From Devosia ginsengisoli (GTDB taxonomy: Bacteria > Pseudomonadota > Alphaproteobacteria > Rhizobiales > Devosiaceae), in assembly GCF_024707105.1 (NCBI RefSeq), contig NZ_JANQAJ010000006.1, positions 558,001-622,000 of the forward strand: a stretch of 64,000 nt of DNA, written 5' to 3'. The notes beneath the pieces were generated by a model. The model had not been told where the DNA came from. It made no database searches and saw nothing but the letters and a program-made list of their open reading frames with translations. Positions 34,910 through 44,954 of the stretch are shown here, one piece after another. Position numbers and translations under genes: made by a program. Positions within the stretch are counted from its first letter, which is position 1; each line of letters starts with the position of its first letter.

Positions 34910-35383
34910 TCAGCAGATGGCGATGATCTCCTCGTCGCTCATGCGGCCGGGGACGATGGTCAGCGGGATGGGCAGGGCATTGGCGCGGTTGGCGAAGTGC
35001 ATGACCAGCGGGCCGGGGCCTTCATTCGAAGTGGACGCCGCCAGCACCAGGATGGCGATGTCGCGGTCCTGGTCGATGACGTGCTCGATCTCCTCGGCGG
35101 CACTGCCTTCGCGGATCACCGATTCGCTGCGGACTTCGCCGATGTCGCGGATGCGGGCAAGGCGGGCATCGAGGTTGCGCTCGGCCTCCTCGACGGCTTC
35201 GGCGCGCAACACGTCCTCGACGCCCAGGCCGATGAATTCGGGCTTCTGGATCACGCTCATCAGCACCACGGTACCGCCCGTACGCTTCACACGGTAAGCC
35301 GCGAAGGTCAGCGCCCGTTCGCATTCGGGCGTCTCGTCGATGACGACGAGGAATTTGCGCTTGTATTCGGTCTGTGAAACCAC
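34910..35383 (-). CDS. Universal stress protein (UspA family)
   Basis: 157 aa single-domain Usp: N-terminal FLVVIDETPECERALTFAAY, C-terminal ILVLAAST and nucleotide-loop-like GPGPLVMHF. The canonical G-2x-G-9x-G(S/T) ATP loop is only partly kept, so nucleotide binding is uncertain. The start is GTG at 35381-35383 (VVSQTEYKRK) after GGGGAG; upstream in-frame codons have no family similarity. It is part of the trpS-usp-nfu order. Confidence 0.88.
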   Translation of the reverse strand: MVSQTEYKRKFLVVIDETPECERALTFAAYRVKRTGGTVVLMSVIQKPEFIGLGVEDVLRAEAVEEAERNLDARLARIRDIGEVRSESVIREGSAAEEIEHVIDQDRDIAILVLAASTSNEGPGPLVMHFANRANALPIPLTIVPGRMSDEEIIAIC

Positions 35384-35459
35384 GGCCGCTCCCCTGGATT
35401 GTTCCTTTGTCGCGTTTCCGGGCGGAAAACCCGCGCCGCACTTTTTCCTGGAAACGCTG

Positions 35460-36500
35460 TTAGCGGATAAAGCCGACGATAGAGCGGACATCGACCATTG
35501 TCGCCTCCGCAATGACGCGCGCCCTCTCGGCGCCGTCGCGCAGGATGGCGTCGATCGTGGTCGTGTCTTCGATCAGCCGGCGCATTTCGTCGCCCATGGG
35601 GCCGAGCTGCGCCACGGCCAGATCGGCCAAAGCCGGCTTGAAAATGCCCCAGCCCTTGCCGCCGAATTCGGCGATGACCTGGGCCTTGGTCTGGTCCGAC
35701 AGCGCGGCATAGATGCCGATGAGATTGTCGGCTTCGGGCCGGCCGGCCAGGCCCTCCACCGTCTCGGGCAGGGGCTCGGGATCGGTGGTGGCCTTCTTGA
35801 TCTTCTTGGCAATGCCGTCGGCATTGTCGAGCAAGGAGATGCGCGACTGGTCGGACGGGTCCGACTTGCTCATCTTCTTGGTGCCGTCGCGCAGGCTCAT
35901 GATACGCGTGGCCGGGCCAGCAATCAGCGGCTCGGTGATCGGGAAGAAGCTCCCGTCATCCTGCCCGACACCCTGAGCAGCGATGGAGGCAGCATAGTCA
36001 TTGTTGAACTTGGCGGCGATGTCGCGCGTCAGTTCGAGATGCTGCTTCTGGTCGTCGCCGACAGGCACATGGGTGGCCTTGTAGAGCAGGATATCGGCCG
36101 CCATCAGGCTGGGATAGGCCAGGAGCCCCAGCGAGACATTTTCCGAATTCTTGCCGGCCTTGTCCTTGAACTGGGTCATCCGGTTCATCCAGCCGATGCG
36201 GGCGACGCAGTTGAACACCCAGGCCAGTTCGGCATGCTGCATGACCTGGGACTGGTTGAAGATAACAGCCTTTTTGGGGTCGATGCCGGCAGCGACATAG
36301 GCCGCGGCCACTTCGCGGGTGGCGCGGCGCAGGTCGTCCGGGTCCTGCCAGACCGTGATGGCATGCATGTCGACGACGCAATAGATGCAGTCATGCGTGT
36401 CCTGCAGGGGCACGAAGCGGCGGATCGCGCCGAGATAATTGCCCAGATGCAGGTCGCCCGAAGGCTGGATGCCGGAAAACACACGATTGGTGAAGGTCAT
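35460..36500 (-). CDS. trpS: Tryptophanyl-tRNA synthetase
   Basis: 346 aa class I synthetase that charges tRNA-Trp. HIGH-type motif [16 protein letters not shown] near residue 10-25 and the KMSKS loop ([10 protein letters not shown], around 203). The length is right for a bacterial TrpRS. It lies downstream of murJ with repeat C4 in the gap and upstream of usp. Confidence 0.96.
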   Translation of the reverse strand: MTFTNRVFSGIQPSGDLHLGNYLGAIRRFVPLQDTHDCIYCVVDMHAITVWQDPDDLRRATREVAAAYVAAGIDPKKAVIFNQSQVMQHAELAWVFNCVARIGWMNRMTQFKDKAGKNSENVSLGLLAYPSLMAADILLYKATHVPVGDDQKQHLELTRDIAAKFNNDYAASIAAQGVGQDDGSFFPITEPLIAGPATRIMSLRDGTKKMSKSDPSDQSRISLLDNADGIAKKIKKATTDPEPLPETVEGLAGRPEADNLIGIYAALSDQTKAQVIAEFGGKGWGIFKPALADLAVAQLGPMGDEMRRLIEDTTTIDAILRDGAERARVIAEATMVDVRSIVGFIR

Positions 36501-36573
36501 GGAGAGCCCGATATTCGCGATAGTCGCGACTTTCTATAGCCGAAAGCCGTACTTTGGAACCGTCTTCTCGGAG

Positions 36574-36664
36574 ACCTCATGGCGAGCCAGTCGAACCATG
36601 GGGTTGAGCGAGTGGAGCTATCGCGCCACGCGTCAGTGGTTCGACAAGCTCACCATGAGGGCTA
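36574..36664. repeat. Palindromic repeat C4
   Basis: 91-bp imperfect palindrome with outer arms ACCTCATGGCGAGCCAGTCG and, inverted, CTCACCATGAGGGCTAC; the inner part has CGAACCATGG/CAGTGGTTCG. Its right end contains the TAG stop codon of murJ (36662-36664). It separates murJ from trpS. Confidence 0.82.
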
Positions 36665-38224
36665 CTTTGAGCGCCGCAGGCGGCGCAGCAGCAGGCCCAG
36701 CTTCTGGGCGCCAGTGATGTGGACCAGGGTGAAATAGATGGCCATGCCGAAGACCACGAGTATGGCCAGCAAGCCGCCCTGGCTCCAGAGGGGCGCGCCG
36801 CTGGCGAAATGGGCGGCGCCGCGCTCGACCAGGAGATAAAGTGCTCCGCCCATAACGGCGCTGATGGCGATAATGAGCCCATGGCGCAGCCATTCGGCGC
36901 GGGTCAGGGCAAAATGGCCGCGCCGCGCCAGGAATACGGCCAGCAATACCGCATTGAGCCAAGCCGAAGCCGAGGTGGCGATGGCAATGCCGACATGGAC
37001 GAGGCTCGGGAACAGCAGCAGCGATATCGAGATATTGGCCACGACCGAGATGCCGGCAAAGACGGTGGGCGTTACCGTGTCCTCGCGGGCGAAATAACCC
37101 GGCTGCAGCACGCGGATCAGCACATAGGCGGGCAGGCCGGTGGCAAAGGCGATCAGGGCCTGCGCCGTCTGGGTGGTGGCCAGCGCGTCGAAGGCGCCAC
37201 GCTCGAACAGTACCCGCACGATGGGCTCGGCCATGGCAATGAGCGCGGTGGCTGCCGGCATGGAGAGCAGCATGGCGGCCAGCAATGACTGGTCCTGCGT
37301 GGCGCGGGCCTCGGTGTCACGGCCGCCCTTGAGGTGGCGGGAAAGCTCGGGCAGCAGCACCGTGCCGATGGCGATACCGATAATGCCGAGCGGAAGCTGG
37401 TAGAGCCGGTCGGCATAATTGAGGATGGAAATGGCATTGTCGGCGCCCGAGGCGATGATGGTGCCGACGAAGATGTTGATCTGGGTTATGCCGCCGGTAA
37501 GGATGGCCGGCACGGCCAGCACCCAGAAGCGGCGCACTTCCGGATCGAGACGGGGCAGGCGCAAAGCCGGCACGAAATCGGCCCGGCGGATGGCGGCATA
37601 GACCAGCGCCAGTTGCGCCAGCCCGCCGGCCATGGTGGCTACGGAGACCCACATGGCTGAACCGGCCGGGTCCATGACCCAGAAGGTCACCAGCGGAATC
37701 ATGGCGGCGATATTGACCAGGTTGAGAATGACCGGGGCGAAGGCAGCGGCGAAGAAGCGGCCCAGCGAATTGAGGATCGCGCCATAGGCGGCCATCAGCG
37801 ACATGCAGGCCAGGTAGGGGAACATGATCCGCGTCAGCAGGACGGTGAGATCGAATTTTTCCGGATCATCGGTAAAGCCGGGGACGAAGGCGACCATGAT
37901 CTGCGGCATGAAGATTTCCGCCAGGATGGTCACGCCCACCAGCATGGCGACGAGCCAGGCCATGATGCGCGAGGCCAGGTCGAGCGCCGCTTCGCGGCCT
38001 TCGCGTTCCAGCGCGCCGGAGAAGAGCGGCACGAAGGCGGTGTTGAAGGCGCCTTCGGCAAACAGGCGCCGGAACAGGTTGGGGAAGCGGAAGGCGGCGA
38101 AGAAGGCGTCGGCCGCCGGCCCGGTGCCCAGCACTGCCGCCATCAGCGCATCGCGCACGAAGCCGGCGACACGGGAGATGAGGGTGAGGCCTCCGACGGA
38201 GAGGAAATTGCGGTAGAGGCTCAC
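36662..38224 (-). CDS. murJ: Lipid II flippase MurJ (MviN)
   Basis: 520 aa, about 14 membrane helices; moves lipid II across the inner membrane for peptidoglycan synthesis. Family signatures: SVGGLTLISRVAGFVRDALM (residues 7-26), FFAAFRFPNLFRRLFAEGAF, and the central GIIGIAIGTVLLPELSRH. The start is GTG 38224 (VSLYRNFLSVGG). The start abuts repeat C5 and the stop codon lies in repeat C4, so both gene boundaries touch C-family repeats. It follows glnD as usual in the group. Confidence 0.95.
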   Translation of the reverse strand: MSLYRNFLSVGGLTLISRVAGFVRDALMAAVLGTGPAADAFFAAFRFPNLFRRLFAEGAFNTAFVPLFSGALEREGREAALDLASRIMAWLVAMLVGVTILAEIFMPQIMVAFVPGFTDDPEKFDLTVLLTRIMFPYLACMSLMAAYGAILNSLGRFFAAAFAPVILNLVNIAAMIPLVTFWVMDPAGSAMWVSVATMAGGLAQLALVYAAIRRADFVPALRLPRLDPEVRRFWVLAVPAILTGGITQINIFVGTIIASGADNAISILNYADRLYQLPLGIIGIAIGTVLLPELSRHLKGGRDTEARATQDQSLLAAMLLSMPAATALIAMAEPIVRVLFERGAFDALATTQTAQALIAFATGLPAYVLIRVLQPGYFAREDTVTPTVFAGISVVANISISLLLFPSLVHVGIAIATSASAWLNAVLLAVFLARRGHFALTRAEWLRHGLIIAISAVMGGALYLLVERGAAHFASGAPLWSQGGLLAILVVFGMAIYFTLVHITGAQKLGLLLRRLRRSK

Positions 38225-38225
38225 C

Positions 38226-38358
38226 TGCCACGCCCTCGTGGTTCGAGGCGCGTGAAGAACGCGCACCTCACCATGAGGGCTACTCTTGGCTCGGTATCCC
38301 AGTAGCCCTCATGGTGAGGCGGGAGCACTTGCGACCCTCGAACCACGAGGGCGTGGCA
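38226..38358. repeat. Palindromic repeat C5 (long form)
   Basis: 133 bp filling almost the whole glnD-murJ gap. Outer arms TGCCACGCCCTCGTGGTTCG and inverted copy; inner CTCACCATGAGGGCTACT / AGCCCTCATGGTGAG, as in C3. The left end is 1 bp from the murJ GTG, so any murJ ribosome-binding site (GGCAG) is repeat sequence. Confidence 0.92.
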
Positions 38359-38365
38359 CGGGCCG

Positions 38366-41158
38366 CTACCCATTGGCCACCTTCTCGCCCTGCGGATGGA
38401 ACACGCCCATCAGCGCGTCGTGGATTTTCCGCTGGCGGGGCTTGGAGGTGATTTTCTGGCCGGTGAGATCGGTGATGTAGAAGACGTCCACCGCCTTTTC
38501 GCCATAGGTGCCGATATGGGCCGAGCCGATGGTGAGGTTGAGGTCGGAAATCTGGCGGGTCAGCGCGTGCAGCAGCCCCATGCGGTCGAGGCCGGACACC
38601 TCGATGACGGTGAATTTTTCCGACAGCGCATTGGACACGGTGACCTGCGACGGCACCGCGAAGGGACGCAGGCGCTTGTTGTGGCGGCTTTCTTTGCCCA
38701 GGTCGATCAGGATCTGCCGCTTGCCCTGCAGCAATTGCTTGACCGTATCGATGATGCGGGTGGCGCGGACCTTTTCGTCCTCGTCTGACGTGAAGGAGCG
38801 GCGCAGGCGGAACGTATCGAGCGCATGGCCATCGCGGGTGGAAAAGATCTGCGCCCCGATGATGGACGTATCCTGCATGGTGCAGGCGCCGGCGATCAGC
38901 GAGAGCAGCCGCGGGTGGTCGGGCGTATAGAAGGAAACTTCGGTAATACCCTCGAAGGCCTTGACCCGTATGGAGCCGGCAAAGCCTTCGCCCGTCTGGT
39001 CGGCCTGGCGGATCATGCGGGCATGTTCGACCTGCAATTCGGGTTCGGCGCGCAGCCAGTAATGGTCATAGTGGCGGGCAATATAGGCATCGACCTCGGC
39101 CGGCGGCCAGGCTTCGAGCGCCTGGGCCAGCGCGCGGCGGGCATCGTGGATGCGGTCGGACTGGGTGACCTGGCTGTGGCCGCCTGAGAGCAGGGGCTCG
39201 GTGGCATAGTAGAGAGCGCGCAGCAGGCTGCCCTTCCAGCCGGTCCAGACGCCCGGGCCGACGGCGCGGATATCGCAGGCGGTGAGGATCATCAGCAGAG
39301 CCAGGCGCTGCGGCGATTGCACCACATCGGCAAAGGCCTTGGCGGTTTCGGGGTCCTGGATATCGCGGGCCTGGGCGATCTCGCTCATCAGCAGGTGATA
39401 TTCGATGAGCCAGGAGACGGTGTCGGTTTCGGCGGGGGAGAGGCCGAAGCGGGGGCAGAGTTTGCGGGCGATGCGGGCGCCGGCAATGGAATGATCTTCC
39501 GGGCGGCCCTTGGCGATATCGTGCAGGAACAGCGCGACATAGATGAGGCGCGTATCGTTGAGCTGGGGCAGCAATTCGTGGGTCAACGGCAGGTCGTTGC
39601 GCAGGCCGCCATTGGCGATCTGCGCCATGACGCCGACGGCACGGATCAGGTGCTCGTCCACCGTATAGTGGTGGTACATGTTGAACTGCATCAGCGCGAC
39701 GATCTTGCCGAAATCGGGCACGAACTTGCCCAATACGCCGCTCTCGTTCATCTGCCGCAGGATGCGCTCGACCGATTGCGGTGCGGTCAGGATGGTCAGG
39801 AAATGCTCATTGGCCTTGGGATCGTTGCGCAGCCTGTTGTCGATCAGCCGCAGCGAGCGGGTGATGACCTTGATGGCATCGGGGTGGAACAACAATTCCT
39901 CGCGCCCGGCCACCAGGAAAATACGGATGAGATTGACCGGGTCCTTCTCGAACACGTCCGGGCTGGCAATGTTGAGCCGGCCAGTATCGAGCACGAAATC
40001 CGTTTCGCCCTTGATCCGGCTCCTGCCCGAGCGGAACGGCGCCAGCACGCGGCCGACCAGGTCCATATCCTTGGCGTGGTTGAATTCGAGGCTGGCACAG
40101 ATGATGCGGGTCAAATCGCCCACATCCTTGGCGACGAGGAAATAGCGCTTCATGAAGCGCTCGACGCCCAGCATGCCGACGCGCTGGGCATAGCCCATGC
40201 GTTCGGCCAGTTCGGGCTGCATGTCGAAAGTCAGCTTTTCCTCGGCGCGGGCCGTAACGAAATGCAGGTGACAGCGCACCGCCCACAAGAAATCCTCGGC
40301 GCGGGAGAACAGGCGGTATTCGGCGGCCGACAGCACGCCCTTGCCGACCAGCTCATGGCTGGTCTTGACCTGGTAGAAATACTTGCCGATCCAGAACAGC
40401 GTATTGAGGTCACGCAAGCCGCCCTTGCCGTCCTTGATATTGGGCTCGACCACATAGCGGGTATTGCCCATGAGCTTATGCCGCTCGTCGCGCTCGGCCA
40501 TCTTGGCGGCGATGAATTCGGGGCCCGTCCTGGGCATGATCTCGGCTTCGAAACGCTGCACCATCTGGTCGAACAAAGTGCGGTCGCCGGTGAGGAAGCG
40601 CGCTTCGAGCGTGGCGGTGCGCACGGTCATGTCGGCGCGGGCCATGCGGATGCATTCATCGACCGAACGGACGGCGTGGCCGACCTTCTGGCCCAGGTCC
40701 CACAGCATATAGAGGATATATTCGGTAACCTGCTCGCCCCAGGGGGTCTGCTTGTAGGGCAGGATGAAAAGCAGGTCGATATCCGAGCCCGGCGCCAGCG
40801 TGCCGCGGCCATAGCCACCGACGGCGGAGAGCGCGATGGCCTCGGCGCCGCTGGGATTGTCGACCGGGTAGACCCGGCGCGTGGCGAAGAGATGGACGGC
40901 TGAAATGATCTCGTCCTGCGCATTGGAAAGGTTCTGCGCACAGCGCGTGCCCTTGCCCGATGCAAGCAGTTCGGCCTCGGCCTGTCGCCGTGCCTCGGCC
41001 AGGGTCTGGCGGATATGGGTCAGCACGGCGGCGCGGGCGGCGGCGGATTTCGGCGCGGCCTCGCCGATCGCCGCGTCGAGCTCGCCGAGAATGGTCTCGG
41101 CGGACTTCAGCGCGAATAGAGGTTTTCGCGGCTTTGCCTCAGCTTCGGCGAGCGTCAT
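38366..41158 (-). CDS. glnD: [PII] uridylyltransferase (GlnD)
   Basis: 930 aa bifunctional nitrogen sensor: uridylylates PII at low glutamine and removes UMP at high glutamine. Nucleotidyltransferase motif GGYGRGTLAPGSDIDLLF (near 113-130), HD hydrolase HDIAKGRPEDHS, and two C-terminal ACT domains (TEVSFYTPDHPRLLSLIAGA; FTVIEVSGLDRMGLLHALTR) that bind glutamine. The ATG overlaps the end of mutS by 20 nt, so the two are translationally coupled. Confidence 0.96.
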   Translation of the reverse strand: MTLAEAEAKPRKPLFALKSAETILGELDAAIGEAAPKSAAARAAVLTHIRQTLAEARRQAEAELLASGKGTRCAQNLSNAQDEIISAVHLFATRRVYPVDNPSGAEAIALSAVGGYGRGTLAPGSDIDLLFILPYKQTPWGEQVTEYILYMLWDLGQKVGHAVRSVDECIRMARADMTVRTATLEARFLTGDRTLFDQMVQRFEAEIMPRTGPEFIAAKMAERDERHKLMGNTRYVVEPNIKDGKGGLRDLNTLFWIGKYFYQVKTSHELVGKGVLSAAEYRLFSRAEDFLWAVRCHLHFVTARAEEKLTFDMQPELAERMGYAQRVGMLGVERFMKRYFLVAKDVGDLTRIICASLEFNHAKDMDLVGRVLAPFRSGRSRIKGETDFVLDTGRLNIASPDVFEKDPVNLIRIFLVAGREELLFHPDAIKVITRSLRLIDNRLRNDPKANEHFLTILTAPQSVERILRQMNESGVLGKFVPDFGKIVALMQFNMYHHYTVDEHLIRAVGVMAQIANGGLRNDLPLTHELLPQLNDTRLIYVALFLHDIAKGRPEDHSIAGARIARKLCPRFGLSPAETDTVSWLIEYHLLMSEIAQARDIQDPETAKAFADVVQSPQRLALLMILTACDIRAVGPGVWTGWKGSLLRALYYATEPLLSGGHSQVTQSDRIHDARRALAQALEAWPPAEVDAYIARHYDHYWLRAEPELQVEHARMIRQADQTGEGFAGSIRVKAFEGITEVSFYTPDHPRLLSLIAGACTMQDTSIIGAQIFSTRDGHALDTFRLRRSFTSDEDEKVRATRIIDTVKQLLQGKRQILIDLGKESRHNKRLRPFAVPSQVTVSNALSEKFTVIEVSGLDRMGLLHALTRQISDLNLTIGSAHIGTYGEKAVDVFYITDLTGQKITSKPRQRKIHDALMGVFHPQGEKVANG

Positions 41159-43844
41159 CGCGGATTTTCTTCAACTCGTAGAGCGCTTCGATCGCTTGTT
41201 TGGGGGTCATCTCGTCGGGTCGAACGGCGTCGAGCGCTAGATGTACGGGGTCCGGCCCCACCGGCCTGGGAGGAGGCTGGTGGGCGAAAAGTGGCAGATC
41301 GTCTAGCACGCTGGCCTTCTGGCTGGAAGAGGCCGTGCCCGCCGAGCGCTGTTCGAGCACGGTCAACACCTGCCGCGCCCGCGCCAAGACCGGTTCGGGC
41401 AGGCCGGCCAGCCGGGCCACCTGGATGCCATAGGAGCGGTCGGCGGCGCCGGGACCGACTTCGTGCAGGAATACGACCTCGCCCTCCCATTCCCGCACCT
41501 TCATGGTGACGTTGCTGACGCGGCTCAATGTCTTGGCGAGGCTGGTCAGTTCGTGGAAATGGGTGGCGAAGAGGGCCCGGCAACCGGTGGTTTCGTGCAA
41601 AGCCTCCACGGCCGCCCAGGCGATGGAAAGGCCATCGAAAGTGGCCGTGCCGCGGCCGATTTCGTCGAGCACGACAAGGCTGCGCCGCGTGGCGCGATTG
41701 AGGATGGCTGATGTCTCGACCATTTCGACCATGAAGGTCGAGCGGCCATGGGCGATATCGTCGCTGGCGCCGACGCGGGAAAAGACCCGGTCGACGACAC
41801 CGATATGGGCCGATGTCGCCGGCACGAAAGACCCCATCTGCGCCAGGATCGCGATCAGCGCATTCTGCCGCAAAAAGGTGGATTTACCGCCCATATTGGG
41901 GCCGGTGACCAGCCACAACCGCCCGCCGCCGATAGCGTCGTCGCCGCTGAGGTCGGCATCGTTGGCGACGAAGCTCTGGCCCTCGGCCGAGACCATGTCT
42001 TCCACGACCGGATGGCGTCCACCCTGGATGGCGAAGGCCAGGGAGGTGTCGATTTCGGGGCGGGTATAGCTGCGCGTGGCCGCCAGATGGGCGAGGGCGG
42101 CAGTGACATCGAGTTCGGCCAGGGCATCGGCCAGAATGCGCAGGATGTCGGTGCGGCTCAATACGTCGTAGCGCAGGCTGGCGAAGACCTTGAGCTCGAT
42201 TTCCAGCGCCGCCTCGTGGGCGCGGGCGATGCGGCCTTCGAGATCGGCCAGTTCGGTCGTGGTGAAGCGCATGGCATTGGCCAGAGTCTGGCGATGGATG
42301 AAGCTCTGCCGATGCGGCTCTTCGAGCAGGCGCGTGCCATGGGCAGCCGGCACTTCGACGAAATAGCCGAGCACACCATTGTGCCGGATTTTGAGGGAAC
42401 GGACGTCGGTTTCCTCGATGAGGCGGGCCTGCAGGGCGGCGACCACGGCGCGGGTTTCGCTGGCCAGGGCGCGTTCATCGTCCAGCGCCTGGTCATAGCC
42501 CTTGCGCACGAAGCCGCCATCGCGGCTCAGCAGCGGCAATTCGTCATCGAGCGCCAGCGCCAGCTCGGAAGCCAGCGGCATCGGGGCGGCGGCCAGCGTG
42601 GCGGCCAGGCGGGCGAGCACGGCCGGCACATCGTCGAGGCGGGCAAAATGGCCCGATAGCGCCGAGGCGGCAGCAACGGCCTTGCCGATCGCGGCGAGGT
42701 CGCGCGGGCCGCCGCGGTCGAGCGCCAGCCTTGTCAGGGCGCGGGCCAGGTCCGGCACAGCCTTGAGGTCGGTGCGCAGGCGGCCGGTCAGCAGCGTATC
42801 ATTGGCCAGCATGCCCACCGCATCGAGCCGCTCGTTGATGCCAGCGGCATCAGCCAGGGGCGCGGCCAGCCGGGCGGAAAGCAGGCGGGAGCCGGGGGCG
42901 GTCACCGTGAGGTCGATCACCTGGCGCAGCGAACCCCTGGCCTGGCCGCGCTGAGTCTGGTGCAGTTCGAGGCTCATGCGGGTGGCCTGGTCGATGGCCA
43001 TGCGACGGGTCGCGGTATCGGCCACGGGCGCGCGCAGGGCCACGCCGACGCCCTTCTGGCTCTCGCGCACATAAGCGACCACCGCGCCCAGGGCCGCCCG
43101 CGCCGCGCGGGACAGCGATGTGGGGTCGAAGGCGCTGTCGGGAAAAGCGGCACGCAGGCTCGACGTGGCCGTTTCGCTGTCGAAGCTGTCGGCTGGCGCG
43201 GCATGGGTGATGGCGGCCCAAGCCGGGGCGAAGAGATGCCGCTCTGTCAGTGCCGCCCGCGTCGCTTCGGTCAGCAGCAATTCGGCCGGGTCGATGCGCG
43301 CCAGTTCGTCCTGCAACTGCTCGGCCGACAGATCGGCGGTGAAGGTCTCGCCGGTCGAGACATCGGCCCAGGCCAAAGCGAAATCGGTCTCGCCATGCCG
43401 CACCATGGCGAGCGCGGCGAGGAAGTTGGAGGCACGGGCATCGAGGTGATCATCCTCGGTCAGCGTGCCTGCCGTGATCAGCCGCACCACGTCGCGCTTC
43501 ACCACCGACTTGGCGCCGCGCTTCTTGGCCTCTTTGGGGTCTTCCACCTGCTCGCAGATGGCGACGCGATGGCCCAGCTTGATCAGCTTGTTGAGATAGT
43601 CGTTGGCGGCATGGATGGGCACGCCGCACATCTGGATATCCTCGCCCAGATGCTTGCCGCGCTTGGTGAGCACGATGCCCAGGGCGGCGCTGGCGATCTC
43701 GGCATCCTCGAAGAACAGCTCGTAGAAATCGCCCATGCGATAGAACAGCAGATAGCCCGGATTGACCGCCTTGATCTCGAAATACTGCGCCATCATCGGC
43801 GTCAAAGCCGGGGTCTGCGCTTGTTCGATGGGCGACTGATCCAT
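41139..43844 (-). CDS. mutS: DNA mismatch repair protein MutS
   Basis: 901 aa. Mismatch-binding N-domain has the F-x-E-type motif YRMGDFYELFFEDA (about 40-53); the ATPase has Walker A GPNMGGKST and Walker B LVVLDEIGRGT; a C-terminal helix-turn-helix ends in YELKKIR. It recognises mismatches with MutL. The ATG at 43842-43844 (MDQSPIEQAQ) is chosen; upstream in-frame codons look non-conserved. It heads mutS-glnD-murJ-trpS-usp-nfu, a run found in many Rhizobiales. Confidence 0.96.
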   Translation of the reverse strand: MDQSPIEQAQTPALTPMMAQYFEIKAVNPGYLLFYRMGDFYELFFEDAEIASAALGIVLTKRGKHLGEDIQMCGVPIHAANDYLNKLIKLGHRVAICEQVEDPKEAKKRGAKSVVKRDVVRLITAGTLTEDDHLDARASNFLAALAMVRHGETDFALAWADVSTGETFTADLSAEQLQDELARIDPAELLLTEATRAALTERHLFAPAWAAITHAAPADSFDSETATSSLRAAFPDSAFDPTSLSRAARAALGAVVAYVRESQKGVGVALRAPVADTATRRMAIDQATRMSLELHQTQRGQARGSLRQVIDLTVTAPGSRLLSARLAAPLADAAGINERLDAVGMLANDTLLTGRLRTDLKAVPDLARALTRLALDRGGPRDLAAIGKAVAAASALSGHFARLDDVPAVLARLAATLAAAPMPLASELALALDDELPLLSRDGGFVRKGYDQALDDERALASETRAVVAALQARLIEETDVRSLKIRHNGVLGYFVEVPAAHGTRLLEEPHRQSFIHRQTLANAMRFTTTELADLEGRIARAHEAALEIELKVFASLRYDVLSRTDILRILADALAELDVTAALAHLAATRSYTRPEIDTSLAFAIQGGRHPVVEDMVSAEGQSFVANDADLSGDDAIGGGRLWLVTGPNMGGKSTFLRQNALIAILAQMGSFVPATSAHIGVVDRVFSRVGASDDIAHGRSTFMVEMVETSAILNRATRRSLVVLDEIGRGTATFDGLSIAWAAVEALHETTGCRALFATHFHELTSLAKTLSRVSNVTMKVREWEGEVVFLHEVGPGAADRSYGIQVARLAGLPEPVLARARQVLTVLEQRSAGTASSSQKASVLDDLPLFAHQPPPRPVGPDPVHLALDAVRPDEMTPKQAIEALYELKKIRDDARRS

Positions 43845-43946
43845 AGGGGCAAAGGGTCTCGGCAAGGAAGCCGAGACCTTATGGGTTTTGCTGGTCGATT
43901 CCAACCGCAAGGGGCCGAATTGCCGCCCGGAATATTCCCTTCCACA

Positions 43947-43983
43947 GATCGTCATCCTCGGGCTTGACCCGAGGGTGACGATC
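43947..43983. repeat. Palindromic repeat B5 (single hairpin)
   Basis: 37-bp palindrome GATCGTCATCCTCGGGCTTG continuing ACCCGAGGGTGACGATC. It is a single B-type hairpin, between mutS and the DUF2189 gene. Confidence 0.75.
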
Positions 43984-44000
43984 GAGGGTCAGACGGCGCC

Positions 44001-44816
44001 TCACATCCCCCTGATGACAGAGGCCGGCTCCACCACCTTGCGATAGAGATGCCATGTCGCGTGGCCGAAAATGGGAATGACCACGGCCAGACCGACAAAG
44101 AGCGGCAGCGCGCCGATGAACAGGCCCGCCCCCACGATAATGCCCCAGGCCAGCATGGGCACCGGATTGTGCATGACAGCACGGAACGAGGTTTCGACGG
44201 CCACGAATGCCCCTACATCGCGATCGAGCAGCAAGGGGAAGGCGATGACCGTGGTGCAGAGGGTGAAGATGGCGAAGAGCGCACCCAGCATGGTGCCGGA
44301 TATGAGCAGCGTCATGCCGCCGGGCTCGGTGAGGATCTGGTTCATCAACCCGCCCAGCGTCTGCGGCGTCGATGAGCCAAAGAGGCTTTCATACAGCGCC
44401 TGCGCCGCCGTCAGCCACAGGGTGAAGACGGCGAGCAGCATGATCGCGAGGGCGGCGATCGAGCCGATGGCGGGGGATTTCAGCACTTCGAAAGCGTGAT
44501 GCCAGGAGGTGTCGAGACCCTGTTCGCGCCGCCGGGAAATCTCGTAGAGCCCGATGGCGGCGAAGGGGCCGATCAGCGCGAAGCCGCCCACTAGCGGATA
44601 GAGCAAAGGCCAGGTGTAATAGCCGTTCATCCACACCGTCAGCACGATGCCGACAATGGGATAGATCAGCACCAGCAGGACATAATGGCTGGGCTTCTCC
44701 CAGAAATCGGCAATGCCGCGACGCAGGGCATCGCCCAGGTCGCCCAGGCTTATCGTGCGGATGACCGGCATATCGAGCTTGTCGCCCGCGCCGGAAATGA
44801 CGTGGAAAGTGGACAT
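44001..44816 (-). CDS. DUF2189 membrane protein
   Basis: 271 aa, six predicted membrane helices, matching DUF2189 (related to cytochrome c oxidase subunit I-like membrane proteins by annotation only). Motif regions: LGDLGDALRRGIADFWEKPSHY near residue 25-46 before the first helix, and FGHATWHLYRKVVEP at the end. Function is unknown. The ATG at 44814-44816 follows GGAGGAGCAAGG. It is monocistronic upstream of mutS on the same strand. Confidence 0.82.
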   Translation of the reverse strand: MSTFHVISGAGDKLDMPVIRTISLGDLGDALRRGIADFWEKPSHYVLLVLIYPIVGIVLTVWMNGYYTWPLLYPLVGGFALIGPFAAIGLYEISRRREQGLDTSWHHAFEVLKSPAIGSIAALAIMLLAVFTLWLTAAQALYESLFGSSTPQTLGGLMNQILTEPGGMTLLISGTMLGALFAIFTLCTTVIAFPLLLDRDVGAFVAVETSFRAVMHNPVPMLAWGIIVGAGLFIGALPLFVGLAVVIPIFGHATWHLYRKVVEPASVIRGM

Positions 44817-44954
44817 GACCTTGCTCCTCCATAACGGAGGCCGCGGACTCGCTGACAAACCGCGAACGCGCGACCAGCAATGGCAGGAGTTTAGCTCCGG
44901 TGCGACCGATTGTCGCTACAGTTCGTAGAATTGTGATCGGGACGTTGCACTCGC

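Noticed and set aside
39317..40903. Long plus-strand frame opposite glnD (528 codons)
   Set aside because: Antisense shadow; composition is that of reverse-complemented coding DNA.
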